A stretch of 64,000 bases of DNA, from the NCBI GenBank assembly GCA_024291935.2, contig CM044322.1:71043405-71107404 (forward strand), in the 5' to 3' direction. Origin of the DNA: Okapia johnstoni. Its lineage: Eukaryota; Chordata; Mammalia; Artiodactyla; Giraffidae. The number at the start of each line of letters is the position of its first letter. Within the stretch, counting starts at the first letter, position 1. The notes under the pieces were generated by a model, which was not told the origin of the DNA, made no database searches, and worked only from the letters and a program-made list of their open reading frames with translations. Of this stretch, positions 22,916-34,733 are shown piece after piece. A program made the translations under genes and the position numbers.

Positions 22916-24515
22916 TGAGGGCAGGCTCCGTCCTGGGAGTCAATCAGAGAAGGCCTTCCCAGCTGAGAGACACAGCTCACCTGCTCCCCACCAGGCAGGG
23001 CACACCCCCCTGAGAGGAGAGATGGGGTGACTGTGGGGAGCCGCGTCACTCAGCTCTGCACCTCCTGTCCCCGCAGAGTCACACCTGAGCCTGCACAATG
23101 CTGCACCACGGACCAGAGCCACAGGAGTCTCAGAAAGCCCCTCGGGGAGCAGGAGGGAATCTGAGAGCAGGACCCTGCCACCAGTTCAATGACAAGAAGA
23201 AAAAGGAGTTTCTTCTCCTTGCACACAGTCTTCTCCCCCCCTCCCTCCCCCCGTCGGAGCGTCTCCACCACAGAAGAGGCAAGATCAGGACAGCGGTGCC
23301 TCAGCCCAGCCTCAGAGAGACAGTGAGCGGCCTGATCCACCATAAAGGCAGCTCTGTCTCTGCAGGCACGGGGTGGCTGGTACCGGCTAAGCCCTGCGAA
23401 GGAGGGAATCCTCAAGAGAAGGCCAGACAGAGACACACACACAGAATGACCCTTCCAGCATCCTGCACCCCTCCCCCAGCTCTGCATCCCTGCTGCCACT
23501 TCAGTCTTTGTTTCCATCAGTTGTGTGTGTGTACAATTTTTCTCACGTGCTGGCCTTTGCCCTCCTGTTAGAATGAGATCAACCCTCCCTGGCTCCTCCT
23601 TTGTCACTGCCCATAATACCAAGTACAGAGACTTATGCCCAGCAGGGGTTTGATAAATATTATTTGTATTCATGAGCACGCATTTTCTAGGAGTCAAACC
23701 CATAGCTCCAAGCTAACAAAGAGCTACTCACAAGCAGGCATTTATTAAGGATTATTATCAGAAAACTGAGATTCTATGTAAGAAAACTAGAAAGCATGGC
23801 TTCAAAAAGCATACACTCTGGTTTAGGAAACTAGACTTACACACAGAAAGCCTAAGACTGGAGACTCAAAGAAATCAAACATATTTAGAATAAGCTTACA
23901 CAGACTTCTGTGCATGGACACATAACAACACAATGGAAATTTTCTATTCCAGTTTTTTGACAGTTTGTTATTACTTGCTTATTGATTGGCATTTTAAAGC
24001 ATTTTCCCCTCTGGTATTTCTATCACTGACCACATCAACTATACCAGGTAAACAAGATGAAATGATGCCTAGAGTCAGAAAGGCAGATTAATCAAGACCA
24101 GGAACTTCTCTCTGTTGGATGCCCACAAACGTGACATAACAGTACAAAATCTATACCCCATCTCAACACAGTCAAGTGTCAGAGCCATACACACTGTGTT
24201 CCTTGCCCATTCGAGGCTCCAAAATGTCTCGGATCAGGTCCCTGGGACTAGAGCCAGAATCCAAGGAGCCTTCTCCCTGCCCTTGAAAGGAAAACCACAG
24301 TGCATCACGTATAGTTGTTCTCACTGTGACAAAAAAGGGCAAAACTCACAGCTAAGTACAGACCTTCCGTTCAGATTCAGCATGAGGTTTGCTCCAGCAG
24401 TGTGTCAAACTCAATCCCATTCAAAAGTCCATTTTTGTTCTAAGTCAAAGAGATTCGGGTATGAGAGACAAATATGCAAAGGCAAGTAGCAAATTGCAAA
24501 GATTCTGACATTAGA
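22916..24515. other. Single-copy DNA; L2 3' end remnant at about 23575-23670
   Basis: The 23590-23665 stretch (gcccataataccaagtac ... gtttgataaatattatttg) is an L2 3' end. A 124-codon frame at 24115-24489 has no coding support. Nothing else is recognised. Confidence 0.4.
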
Positions 24516-24680
24516 GCTGTGCAGGATATTTAAATTAAAATTTTAGTTCTCAATCACATTAGCCATGTCTCAAGTGCTCAACAGCTACATGTGGCCAATG
24601 GTTACCATGCTGGACAATGCAGATACAGAATAGTCCCACCATCACAGAAGGCTCTATTGGACAGCACTAATATTGAACAT
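24516..24680. mobile_element. Non-autonomous DNA-transposon fossil (hAT-like, family uncertain)
   Basis: catgtctcaagtgctcaacagctacatgtggccaatggttacc and ctattggacagcactaat are hallmarks of a common mammalian MER element whose exact name I cannot fix from memory. The same family occurs at 41865-42260. Confidence 0.6.
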
Positions 24681-25329
24681 CTAGAGGTTTCATTTAAAGA
24701 GATGAGTAGGGTCTTCTGGGGACTTCTGTTGTTCTATCCAGGTGTACTGGAGAGGTTTTAGGTACATTTCAGAAGTTGCGTAGAAAGAGTACCTTTTCAC
24801 AATGAAAGAGGCAATAATGTTCTGGGAGTCTCATGCAAACACAAACACTCTAAGGCAAAATTTACAAGGCTACAAACTGGGTCATTTTAACATGCATATG
24901 TGCACACACATGCTCTCTCCTTCTTAAAAGGGCCATTACTAGTTTCTCCTAACCCAAACTTTTGCTTTCATCACAAAGATTGTGAAGTCAAATGCTGGAA
25001 ACCAATCTGATGCCAAAAATCCCACATGCTACCTAGTCCTAGCCAGAACTGTTTTCCAGATCCCTTTGGGGTGGTTCTAAGCATTCCCTGGCTTTACCTT
25101 TTAACATGGCATCACTGGGGAGAAAAATCTTTCAGAAGGCAGGTCAGCACCCTGGACAGCGGACAAGCTCCCTGCCTGCCAAGGAAAAGTTCCAGTCCCC
25201 TCACTACCCGAAACACCCTTCAGAAACAACACTCCCCAGACACCACTGCCTGTGGAGGGATTTCACTCACTTCTAATGCCACAATCTTGTCTTCAGAACA
25301 AGAGCAAGCTCAGCGAAGAAGCTTAAATG

Positions 25330-25620
25330 CTTCTCACCAACTTCAAGACAAAGCCCAACTTCTAGTAAGATTCAGGACTCTCTCGAGCCTGGTCCCAGCT
25401 GGCCCCGCCAGCTGTATCTTCCACTGCTCCAGCCTGGCCAAGTAAATGCCAGAGGACCACTTCCCTCCTCTAAACCTTTGATTATGCTCCTTTAGCCCAT
25501 TTACTTACCTTTATCTCTTCAAATCCTACCCATCTTTGGGAACCCAGATCAGCCCCTGCATCTCTTCAAAATCTTCCCAAAGGACTTTAGTCTACATTGG
25601 TATCCTCTCTTTTCTGTCAT
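25330..25620 (+). mobile_element. L2 LINE, ORF2 C-terminal/3' region
   Basis: ttcaagacaaagcccaactt ... ctcgagcctggtcccagctg ... cctctaaacctttgattatgctcc ... ttatctcttcaaatcctacc follows the L2 3' region in order. The 139-codon frame at 25026-25445 runs into this repeat and is not a gene. Confidence 0.7.
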
Positions 25621-25624
25621 ACCA

Positions 25625-27335
25625 AGGCATTTCTAGTTTAGATCAAGCTTTAAAGAATTTAATTACATACGCTCTTGTACAATTACTAGGTTCATATGTA
25701 GAGTTTAAAGTTCCCAGTGTCCTGATACATGGAAGACCTAGCTTTGCCAGCAACTAGACATTTTGATCATAAAATAATGATCTTAGATGAAACCATCTCT
25801 AACATTCTATGAGTTGAAGATTCTCTCAAAACAAGTTGCCACCCAGAAGTGTGTTATGCTCATAATAGAGGCTTCCAAGACTAACTGCAGATGCAATGAA
25901 CACTACGTTAAAAAAAAAAAACAAAAAAAAACCAAGGCACAGTTCAGAGCTGGGAACAGCTAGAGAACCCTGGTTTAGCTTCCAACATGAGTCACAAAGG
26001 CTTCATTTCCACTCAGTGTGTGATGACAATCAGAAAGAGATCCTGTTTCTGTCCTTTCCTACGTCACAGCACAGGAAAATTGCCTGTGGCCTCAGAGAAC
26101 ACGTCACCTTCAACATGTGGAAAAATACCACACAGTGGGTATTATAACACTGGCATTATAACAATGTTTCTCATACAAACATCCATGGATAGGTCAACCA
26201 ATACCTGACAGCAGTGCACTCACCCCACTACTAATTATGTATAAGCCCAGACACACTACGGAAAATAACAAAAAACATAATTTTGTTGGTGCCCCCAAAG
26301 ATAACTGTGACTGGTCTTACAAGTCAAGAGGTTCCAAAAGGGAGAGAGAACTGACTTAAAATTTCAGCTCAACATCTTACTTCTTCTTAAAATGATTGTT
26401 ATATTACCTCCTTGTGTTTAAAATCTTGTTCTCAAAGCACCAACTTATAGATCCACATACAGTAGGATACAGGGATGGCTCTTTCCCCCTTGCACATGGA
26501 GAAATTAAGGCCCAGAATTGCTTAGAAACTTTTGTATTGCAAATAAAGATCACATTAGAATGAGAATGCAGTTGGAATAATTTCAATAATATGAGCAAAA
26601 TGCACACATAAACGTACACATACTTGTATACACGTACATTCAAAGAACTCTTAGTAATATAAAGAGATGAGTTATGAAATTCACTGAGCCTGGAACTAGA
26701 AGATTCCACTGAATTCTTGCAAAAGTGTTACTGCCAAAGCAAACTGGCCAGCATCAGTAAAGAAGGAACTCTCATCACTGGGAAAAGTCCTCGGAATTGC
26801 TCTGCCAGCCATTCACTCTCATCCCAGAAAGTCACAAGATCTGAGAACAAAATTTAGCCATCTGGTCAACCGACCCCAGTTGGCCTAAACTGGATCCAAG
26901 AAAGTGAGCCCAGCATGAAGGCCACAATCATCCTGTCCTAAGCTCTTCCTCAAGTTGACCATTCTAAGAGCTCAGAGAGGGAAAGCAGTGAGACCCCCGT
27001 GTAATCAGGTTAGAAAAGTAGACTCTAGCACTCAGGGTCCTCTATGACTATGTCTCAGTCCAGTGGTCCAAATATGTTCCTCACTACTGAATTACATGCA
27101 TCCACCTCCCAAGCCATGCCATTTATTCATCATGACACAAACACCCCTGCATATTCCTGCCATTGAATCCGCAGTCCTCCAGCAGCTCTGATTATCAAGT
27201 CTTCAAATCTTGATGTTTCAAGATCCACCTCAATTATTTCCTCTTGCAAGAGGCTTTTCCAGATTATCCAAGCCCAATATAATCTCCTGTCAACTTTTTA
27301 GCATTTCCTGTCTGGAATAAGCAAGTGTTTCTTAT
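25625..27335. other. Single-copy DNA, no gene seen
   Basis: Includes an A-rich run at 25908-25932 and a weak antisense MIR-like block near 26440-26540. No coding signal. Confidence 0.4.
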
Positions 27336-27340
27336 ATTTG

Positions 27341-28480
27341 AATATGGATCATCGAAAAAGCAAGAGAGTACCAGAAAAACATCTATTTCTGCTTTATTGA
27401 CTATGCCAAAGCCTTTGACTGTGTGGATCACAATAAACGGTGGAAAATTCTGAAAGAGATGGGAATACCAGACCACCTGACCTGCCTCTTGAGAAACCTG
27501 TATGCAAGTCAGGAAGCAACAGTTAGAACTGGACATGGAACAACAGACTGGTTCCAAATAGGAAAAGGAGTACGTCAAGGCTGTATATTGTCACCCTGCT
27601 TATTTAACTTATATGCAGAGTACATCATGAGAAACACTGGGCTGGAGGAAGCACAAGCTGGAATCAAGATTGCCGGGAGAAATATCAATAACCTCAGATA
27701 TGCAGATGACACCACCCTTATGGCAGAAAGTGAAGAACTAAAGAGCCTCTTGATGAAAGTGAAAGAGGAGAGTGAAAAAGTTGGCTTAAAGCTCAACATT
27801 CAGAAAACTAAGATCATGGCATCCGGTCCCATCACTTCATGGCAAATAGATGGGGAAACAGTGGAAACAGTGGCTGACTTTATTTTTCTGGGCTCCAAAA
27901 TCACTGCAGATGGTGATTGCAGCCATAAAATTAAAAGACGCTTACTCCTTGGAAGGAAAGTTATGACCAACCTAGATAGTATATTAAAAAGCAGAGACAT
28001 TACTTTGTTAAAAAAGTCCGTCTAGTCAAGGCTATGGTTTTTCCAGTGGTCATGTATGGATGTGAGAGTTGAACTATAAAGAAAGCTGAGTGCTGAAGAA
28101 TTGATGCTTTTGAACTGTGGTGTTGGAGAAGACTCTTGAGAGTCCCTTGGACTGCAAGGAGATTCAACCAGTCCATCCTAAAGGAGATCAGTCCTGGGTG
28201 TTCACTGGAAGGACTCATGCTGAAGCTGAAACTCCAATACTTTGGCCACCTGATGCGAAGAGCTGACTCATTTGAAAAGACCCTGATGCTGGGAAAGATT
28301 GGGGGCAGGAGGAGAAGGGGACAACAGAGGATGAGATGGTTGGATGGCATCACCGACTTTATGGACATGGGTTTGGGTGGACTCAGGGAGTTGGTGATGG
28401 ACAGGGAGGCCTCGCGTGCTGCGGTTCACGGGGTCGCAAAGAGTCGGACACGACTGAGCGACTGAACTGAACTGAACTGA
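27341..28480 (+). mobile_element. BovB LINE, 5'-truncated, from RT core to 3' tail
   Basis: Starts at atggatcatcgaaaaagcaag, just downstream of the codon where the two longest copies have a shared stop. It runs through the RT core and C-terminal region to the gaactgaactgaactga tail at about 28480. It is followed directly by a (TA)n run. Confidence 0.96.
27423..28025 (+). pseudogene. BovB reverse transcriptase fragment
   Basis: A 200-residue frame with GKGVRQGCILSPCLFNLY, LRYADDTTLMAESEE and the GSKITADGDCSHKIKRRLLLGRK thumb block. One codon is missing after AESEE relative to the other copies. The frame breaks at TLLKKSV near 28020. Beyond it, TGA codons replace the expected Trp and Arg near 28070-28095 before the last 109-residue segment. 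Confidence 0.92.
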
Positions 28481-28497
28481 TATATATATATATATAT
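28480..28497. repeat. (TA)n run after the BovB tail
   Basis: A short TA run directly abuts the BovB 3' terminus. It may come from the insertion target or from slippage of the element's tail. Confidence 0.85.
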
Positions 28498-28799
28498 CTT
28501 ATCTCCATTAGAGTGGAGACAAGGTCTTGTGAGCCTCCATTTTGCTCCAGAAGATGGTGTGGTACCTGTTACCCACATAGCATATGTTCAATAAATGTTT
28601 GGTGATGATGATAAGAATAATAAGACCTCTCCAAAGGTTTCTGTTACTCAAGGACAGACCTAGATATACAACCATGTCCATAGGACTGCGTGGGGCAGGC
28701 AGAAAGAACCCAAAAGGGAACCCACGTGGTGGACAGCAGCTCACACAGCCTTCCTCCAACTCTAGTGCCAAGGGCTTCCTCATTCTAGGACTGAGTCAG

Positions 28800-29060
28800 A
28801 AATCCTCCCTTCCTACCCTTGAGCCGCTGATTCCAAGCTGTTTATCTCGTTAACTCTGTTTATTGTGATCCTGGTAAGACGTTCTGAAGCCCTCCAAGCC
28901 CCTCTCTAATTAAATTCATTAGAACAGACTGGGGCTTTCTTTCTGCATCTCAGAAAAATTAACAACATGATTAGCATCATAATGCTGGGGAGATGGGCTG
29001 CCAAGGAGGCCTTTCAGGAGGGGCTGGCCCAGTCTGGGAGGGGAAGAGTGAGGGGAGCAG
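28800..29060. promoter_or_regulatory. Candidate conserved non-coding element
   Basis: Repeat-free with dense homeodomain-like cores: ctctaattaaattcattag near 28902, aacaacatgattagcatc near 28961 and cataatgctggg. No coding signal. Composition evidence only. Confidence 0.32.
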
Positions 29061-29297
29061 GTGAAGAAGGCAGATGCTCAGACAGCTGCTTCCCAGAGGA
29101 GGGGAGCTCCGGAGTCAGAGGGGATGGTGCCGGCCTGAGGGGATGACCCAACAGGCCCCAGGCACTCCAACTTTTTCAAGGCGTGGCTTTTGGGAGAGGG
29201 AAGTCAAGACACGAAATTAATCCACACAGACTTCTGGGACTAGAGACTCTCAGCAGTATTCTAGTGTTAGAGAAACATATTGAAGCTCTGTTAATGA

Positions 29298-29432
29298 TGG
29301 CGTCACTGATTTGATGGACAGGAGTTTGAGCTAACTCCAGAGCTCATGATGGACAGGAAGGCCTGGCGTGCTGCAGTCCATGGGGTCGCAGAATTGGACA
29401 CGACTGAGCAACTGAACTGAACTGCACTGAAT
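29298..29432 (+). mobile_element. BovB 3' terminal fragment
   Basis: About 130 bases: ggcgtcactgatttgatgg, then the ggcctggcgtgctgcagtcc block, then the actgaactgaactgcactga tail. It lacks all coding blocks upstream. Confidence 0.9.
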
Positions 29433-29599
29433 GAGGGGGCTGGAAGTAAAACAAGCCCCTCCTGCTGTTCATGACGATGTTCTTTTTGGTAAGGCTCTAC
29501 CACAGGAAAATGGGAAGAGCAGGCAGGGTGAGGCATGTCACTTCTTCCCCAGAGAACCTGAATCCATCAAGTTTTTGCTTATACCCCTGGTGGGTTCCC

Positions 29600-29895
29600 T
29601 CATCTAGAAAATTCTCATCTTCCTTTCCTTACTAAAATTCTACCAACCTTTCAAGGCTCAGCTCCATTTCCACCCCCCTGTGAAGAACAGTTAGCATTTG
29701 GTATTTACTGCTGGCCAGGGAGGGTGCTGGATTCTTCTCTGCCTTATCACATTTAATCCCTAACACAGCTCTGCAAAGTTCATATTAATGGTCCCATTTT
29801 ACAGACTGCAAGACTGTAGCTCCTCAGCCAGTAAGTGAAAGAACCAAGCTTTGACTGAAGGACTGTATGAAGCCAAAGCTGAGCAGTTTTCACAA
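29600..29895. mobile_element. L2 fragment followed by antisense MIR
   Basis: 29600-29690 matches L2 (ctaccaacctttcaaggctcagctcc). 29695-29890 matches antisense MIR (gcatttggtatttactg ... cctaacacagctctgc ... cccattttacagactgc ... cagccagtaagtg). Confidence 0.6.
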
Positions 29896-32800
29896 TGCTG
29901 TCACCTCCCTGACTCCATAAGCCACACTGAGGCATAACTCTTTCCTTGGAAATCTTACTGCCCAGGGTCTGAAGACTTAATTATATGATACCACTTTGGT
30001 GGCACTTTTGTATTATGCCACTTTTATTTTTCCTGACTTGTCTCAAAACCTAAGGAAAGAGGGTGGATCAAGAGATCTCAAGCTGGCACAGTCTGACCAA
30101 TGCCCCAGATCAGCAAAGCTGTGAGAAGCGCCTCCTCAAACACCCAGCACAGCCATTAGCTCCCAGAGCCCTCCCTGAAGCCCCAAGGACCAGGCCACGT
30201 GCATTTCACATCTGCCCTTGCAGCTAGGCCTGAGCCCTAGCTAAGCACTGGGAGTTAATGCTCAAAAGTCTGGCATCAGGCTGCTCTAGGCAAAGCAGGA
30301 GTCGATCCAAACAGGGTGGTGCAGTCATCCCAGGTCCTCCTGCCCACCAGGACCCCTCAGCCATGCTCCTACAAGGCCAGGAATCCATCTGCCTCTGGTG
30401 GAGCAGTTCTTGTAGTGAACTTTAATTTGTTTTCATTTCTGTAACTCCAACTCAACTTATATGCCCAACATGGAGCTTAGCTGGGCATACAACGATATGC
30501 CCTAGGATATATTCAAAGGCTCAGGACACACCAATGAAATGAGGTAAAGCAGATGTGTAGAGAGGAGGGGGCTTTCTCAGAAAGGTGAGGATGGCTGTCT
30601 TTGTCCTTGGCCTCCTTCCCAGTTCAGCATGGATGTCCACGGCGACCTGTGTTCAAGAGTGTAGCTTCTAAGGATCCCTCTGTCACCATCAGCCTCCTTC
30701 CTCCTATCTGAATGTCTCCAGTGACTCCCACCTGACCATGACCTCCCTGACCGTGTGTCCTTCCACCTGTGTCAGAGCTCACAGTAATTTCACTCACCTT
30801 GTTTCTGAGCACATATCTGTACTCGCTGTCTCTCCACCAGTTAGGAGCTCCCTGAGGGCAGATTCTGGGCCTCTTTCTTCTGGCTCACTCTGACATTCTA
30901 AGCATATTCTGACCATCCTTTGCCCCTAAAATACAAGTGCTTAAGAAATGAGAATGGGAGAGCTGAGGAGCCTCAGTCTCGTCCCAGGGATCCCCCATCA
31001 GGCTGAAGCAGCAGCTAGCAGGGTTGAGCTGCACATAGAACATCACCTCTTCCCCCTCGAGTGAGGGATCTGGTAACATCATCTTGCACCACCTTCTTCC
31101 TCACATTCAACTTCCAAGCCAGCCCTGGGCCCCATTCTGACAACATCAACCCAGCCCTCTTCCTAGCTGCGGCAGAGGGGGCTAATGCCCCTGGAGTGAA
31201 AGATGTTCATCATCCCTGGCCCATGTCCTCACTCAAGCTTATCTGTGTTATTTGTCTGATCACTCGTCTCTCTTTTCCATCACACTGGCAGCTCTGAGAG
31301 AGCCTATTTTACTTTCCATCTCTATGATCCCAGCACATAGCACAGTGTAGGATTTAACTAGCATTTGTTGAATAAGTAAGTAGGTAAGCGGCATAAAATT
31401 CCCCTTACTTCCTTCCCTCCTCTTCTCCCAAACCAAACAGACTGATGACTGAGCTTCTCTGCCTCTCTCTTTCTAGTTTCCTAAGAAATTCTTTTTCTAA
31501 AGACTAAGTGATGATCCTCACACCTCAGCTCTTGGATGGTCTTAGAGAAGAGGGGCACCAAGGGAAGTGAACACATTGCAACAACAAAGTAGCAGGAGCC
31601 TTGGAATCCTGTCTCTCAGTCACTACAAAAATAGGAGCATCTTCTATGCCCCCACCATCAGATATCCAAAGCAAGAACCCAACCCGCCGACACCGGCCAC
31701 CTCCTCAATGTACTGAACGATACAGCTTGACCTCGTAAGCCCAGCCTGGGTCAGCCCACGGGGAGCTAGCCAGGTCTTGCTCTGGCTCTACAGGGAGCTG
31801 GCTTCCCATTCTGTGTGTCTCAATTTATCCCTGCCATAGCCTCTGTGATATCAAACAAGGGATGAGAGATGAGATTCACTGCACATAACTGGGAGATATA
31901 TACACAATTATCAGAATCCCCCACTTAACCTGAGCCCCAAGCAAGCATTTCAACATGAGTAACTTAATCCAATCAGCTCTCAAAGATGGTTCCAGGTGAT
32001 ACCGCCTCCCTGGAGCAGGAAAAGCTGGGAGCCCTGGGAATGCTGATGCCAGGGGAAGCTACAACCCCACCCCACTCATGAGGGGAGGGACACGGAAGAC
32101 TGACAAAGCAGAGGACAGCCAGTCTCCCAGCGGCACACTCAACCCCCAGCCCCTAGCTGGGCCCTGCCTGTGTCGGCCCATTCAGAGACGCTGCTCATGA
32201 GCTGAAGGAGTCCACTCTCATTTCTAGAGTGAAGGAGCCTTGTGGAGAAGGGGCAGGATCCACCAGCAATTTGCTCTCAACTTCCAATTTAAGCCTTGGG
32301 ATTTTAGCTGAGGTCCCCAGGGCAGCAATTGGGCTGCCATTGCCTGGTTCACGGTGCCAAACACAATTTCTGGGCCAAGTGTAAGTCAGTCTCTTTCCTC
32401 ATTTGTGTTATTCATTCTCATTCTCTCTGCGCTCTTTCTCTTTCTACACACACGCACACGCACACACAAACATACACACCTTCAGCTGAATCTAAACGTG
32501 AGAGGAAGAAATTACTCCCTCCGAAGCGCAGCTTCTGTCAGGACAAAAAGTAGAATTATTAGATGCAGAGCAGATCCCACCTCCATCTTTAAATCTTCCT
32601 GCAATGCAAAGCCACCAAATCCAATCACCCTCAAACCAGGGGGAGACAGGTGCCTGCCCTCCTCCTTCCTCTGCTCCTCCAGCTGGCATGACCAGTCCCC
32701 AAGGTCTCTACACACGTTTTCCCTGGGCTTCTCTTACTTATGTTTCAAGTTCAATGGGTTGTGAAGCTGCAGGTCTCCAGCTCTAGATGAAAAATCCACT

Positions 32801-32989
32801 TCCTGCCCACCCAGGTCTCCAAGCCCTGTGGTCTGCCCTTGCCAGAGACGTGATTAGGGCCCAGCAAGGGCTCATCCGAGTTCCAAGGGTAGATAATACA
32901 CACCGGGCCCTCATGCCAGGGAGACAGACAGGCAGAAAAGGAACATCGTCATCCACTCCTTTGCACTGAGGAAGGAGGCATCTCTGCCC

Positions 32990-32990
<1 letters not shown>
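29896..32990. other. Single-copy DNA with L2 3' ends near 30835-30960 and 31285-31385; no gene seen
   Basis: The L2 remnants are ccagttaggagctccctgagggcag near 30837 and cccagcacatagcacagtgtag ... tttgttgaataag near 31329-31375. A short AC-rich stretch lies at 32448-32478. Open frames near 32350-32790 are not supported by splice signals or composition. Confidence 0.4.

Positions 32991-33068
<78 letters not shown>
32991..33068. repeat. (AC)39 microsatellite
   Basis: An uninterrupted run of 39 AC dinucleotides, the longest simple repeat in the window and so very likely polymorphic in length. Confidence 0.97.
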
Positions 33069-33069
<1 letters not shown>

Positions 33070-33600
33070 ACTGCCAAATGCCAAGTAAGGAATGAGGAAC
33101 AGAACCCAGCTCAGGGCAAGAGAGGGACTGCCATGGGGACCAGAGTCTAGGTGATTCAGCACTCTGCCCACTCAGCCCAGCCCATGGGCCACACTCATGA
33201 CAGCTCTTGATGCCAAAGTGCTGACTTGGAGGCTGAGAAAGAATCCTTTCTAAAATCCGAAATTTTCCAGCCCTCCAGGGAGGCTCCTCATCCAGGCCTT
33301 TGCATCCCAGGGCTCAGATCAAGACCAGGAAGAGGCTGCGAAGTCATTTCTTTGGATTCTGCCTCTCCTCCTTCCTAGTTTTCCTAAGCTTAATACCTCC
33401 TCCCCCACCCCCACCCCCATCCATCTAGGAAACAAACCTGAACAGCTAGAGGAAGAGCGTGGGTGAAGAGGAACATAAGAGAGGCCTAATAACACGCAGC
33501 ATCCTTTGCCCTCCCCCACCCCGGAGCCATGAATAGGATCAAACATGCAGAAAGGGGTATAAGTGGATTCTGCCACAGTGAGTACACAGGGCCTTCAAAG
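33069..33600. other. Single-copy DNA before the GC-rich domain
   Basis: No repeat or coding signal beyond a C-rich patch at 33399-33420. Confidence 0.4.
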
Positions 33601-34270
33601 TCCTAGGCCTCCCCAAGCAGAGAAGGAGGGCCCAGCGGCAGGTGAGGGGGCTTGGGACAAGTCTGTGTGGCTACAAACAGCACCAGTAAGGGCAGGTGGG
33701 GAAGGAGATGGGTGGCTCGCCAGGTAACAGCCAAAGGGGAGAAGACAGGGTACTGGAGACGGTGGAGGCGGACACCAGGAGGCAGCTGGGAAAGGGCTGG
33801 GCCCAGTTTGCAGAAGGGACGCGGGGAGCACAGAAACTGCGAGGGAGCTGATGGAGAGACGCACACGGAGGGACGGGGGCACGAACCGGGGACAGGCGCA
33901 GGAAGCGCAGGAGAGAGGTGGGTGTGCGGGGAAGGGAAAACAGAAGGGACGGGGTCGCACAAAGTGGGGTGCGAGGTAAACAGGTCAGGGGAGAGCTCGG
34001 GGTGCGGCGGGGACGGAAGGACAGGGGAAGAGACGGAGGGTAGGGAGGGTGAGGGGAGGCGGCCAAAGAGCAAAGGCGTGCGGGCAGCTGGGGGCAGGGG
34101 GCCGGGTGGGGCAGGGTCCCAGTGCAGACGTGGGGCTCGGGCTGGTGGCGGCGTGGGGAAGGAGGTCGGGGTGGAGAGAGAGGTCGGGGCGTGGAAGGAG
34201 GGGATGGGCCGTGACGAGGGATGGAGACAGGCAGAGAAGGGAGGGAGCAAGGAGACGGCGCTGGACGGGC
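33600..34270. other. Purine-skewed GC-rich flank of the CpG island
   Basis: The plus strand is strongly G/A-rich (many ggggag, gggaagg, gggacgg words) with scattered CpG. On the minus strand it is a C/T-rich tract starting directly after the candidate splice donor at 34323. This is common for first-intron DNA next to a CpG-island promoter. Long frames here reflect base skew. Confidence 0.55.
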
Positions 34271-34323
34271 CTCCACGACCCCGTTCCACCCGCAGCCCGT
34301 CTCCGGTGTCCGCGCGTGCCTAC

Positions 34324-34430
34324 CTGCAAGGGCTGGGGCTCCGACCCCGGGTGCAGTCGGCGCTGTCCGCCGCCCGCGCCGCCGCTCGCCCGGCGTCCCC
34401 CGCAGCGCCGCTCGCCGCCCGCCGCCGCAT
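34324..34430 (-). CDS. Candidate first-exon segment of an unidentified minus-strand gene
   Basis: On the minus strand an ATG at 34430-34428 opens 35 codons (start MRRRAASGAAGDAG, Ala/Arg-rich) that run without a stop into a splice-donor match, CAG|GTAGGC, with exon end at 34324 and GT at 34323-34322. The ATG context is weak (C at -3) and there is no in-frame stop upstream. The segment may therefore be 5'UTR or start further up. Residue composition simply mirrors GC-rich DNA. I do not recognise the gene and no second exon is visible to the left. Confidence 0.25.
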
Positions 34431-34524
34431 TAGGGCAGAGCGCGGCCCGTGCGCGCCCCCGGCGGCCGGCGCGCCCCCGACCGCCTGCGTGCGCGCGCCC
34501 GCGCCTCCCTGCGCGCGCCGGGAC

Positions 34525-34733
34525 GGGGGGGGGGAAGGGGAGGGAGAGGACAGGGGGAGGAGGAGGGGAGGGGAGGGGAGGAGGGGGGGGGGGGGAGGGG
34601 GGAGGGGGGGGGGGAGGGGAGGGGGGGGGGGGGGGGGAGGGGTGGGAGGGGGGGGGAGGGGGGGGAGGGGGGGAGGGGGGAGTGGGGGTGGGGGAGGGGG
34701 TGGGGGAGGGGAGGGTGGGGGAGGGGTGGGGGA
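34525..34733 (+). repeat. G/A homopurine tract, about 210 bases, dense in G-quadruplex motifs
   Basis: Almost pure G on the plus strand with isolated A and a few T, including several runs of 8 or more G. It contains many overlapping G3+N1-7 arrays. It lies inside the CpG island, just upstream of the candidate minus-strand exon. Frames read across it as poly-Gly/Glu or poly-Pro are artefacts. Run lengths may be inaccurate because such tracts sequence poorly. Confidence 0.93.

Noticed and set aside
24115..24489. 124-codon plus-strand frame, Cys/Ser/Lys-rich
   Set aside because: No recognised family, no start or splice context, and it is about the size expected for the longest chance frame in a 64 kb window.
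25026..25445. 139-codon plus-strand frame
   Set aside because: Its second half is an L2 fragment; the first half has no coding signal.
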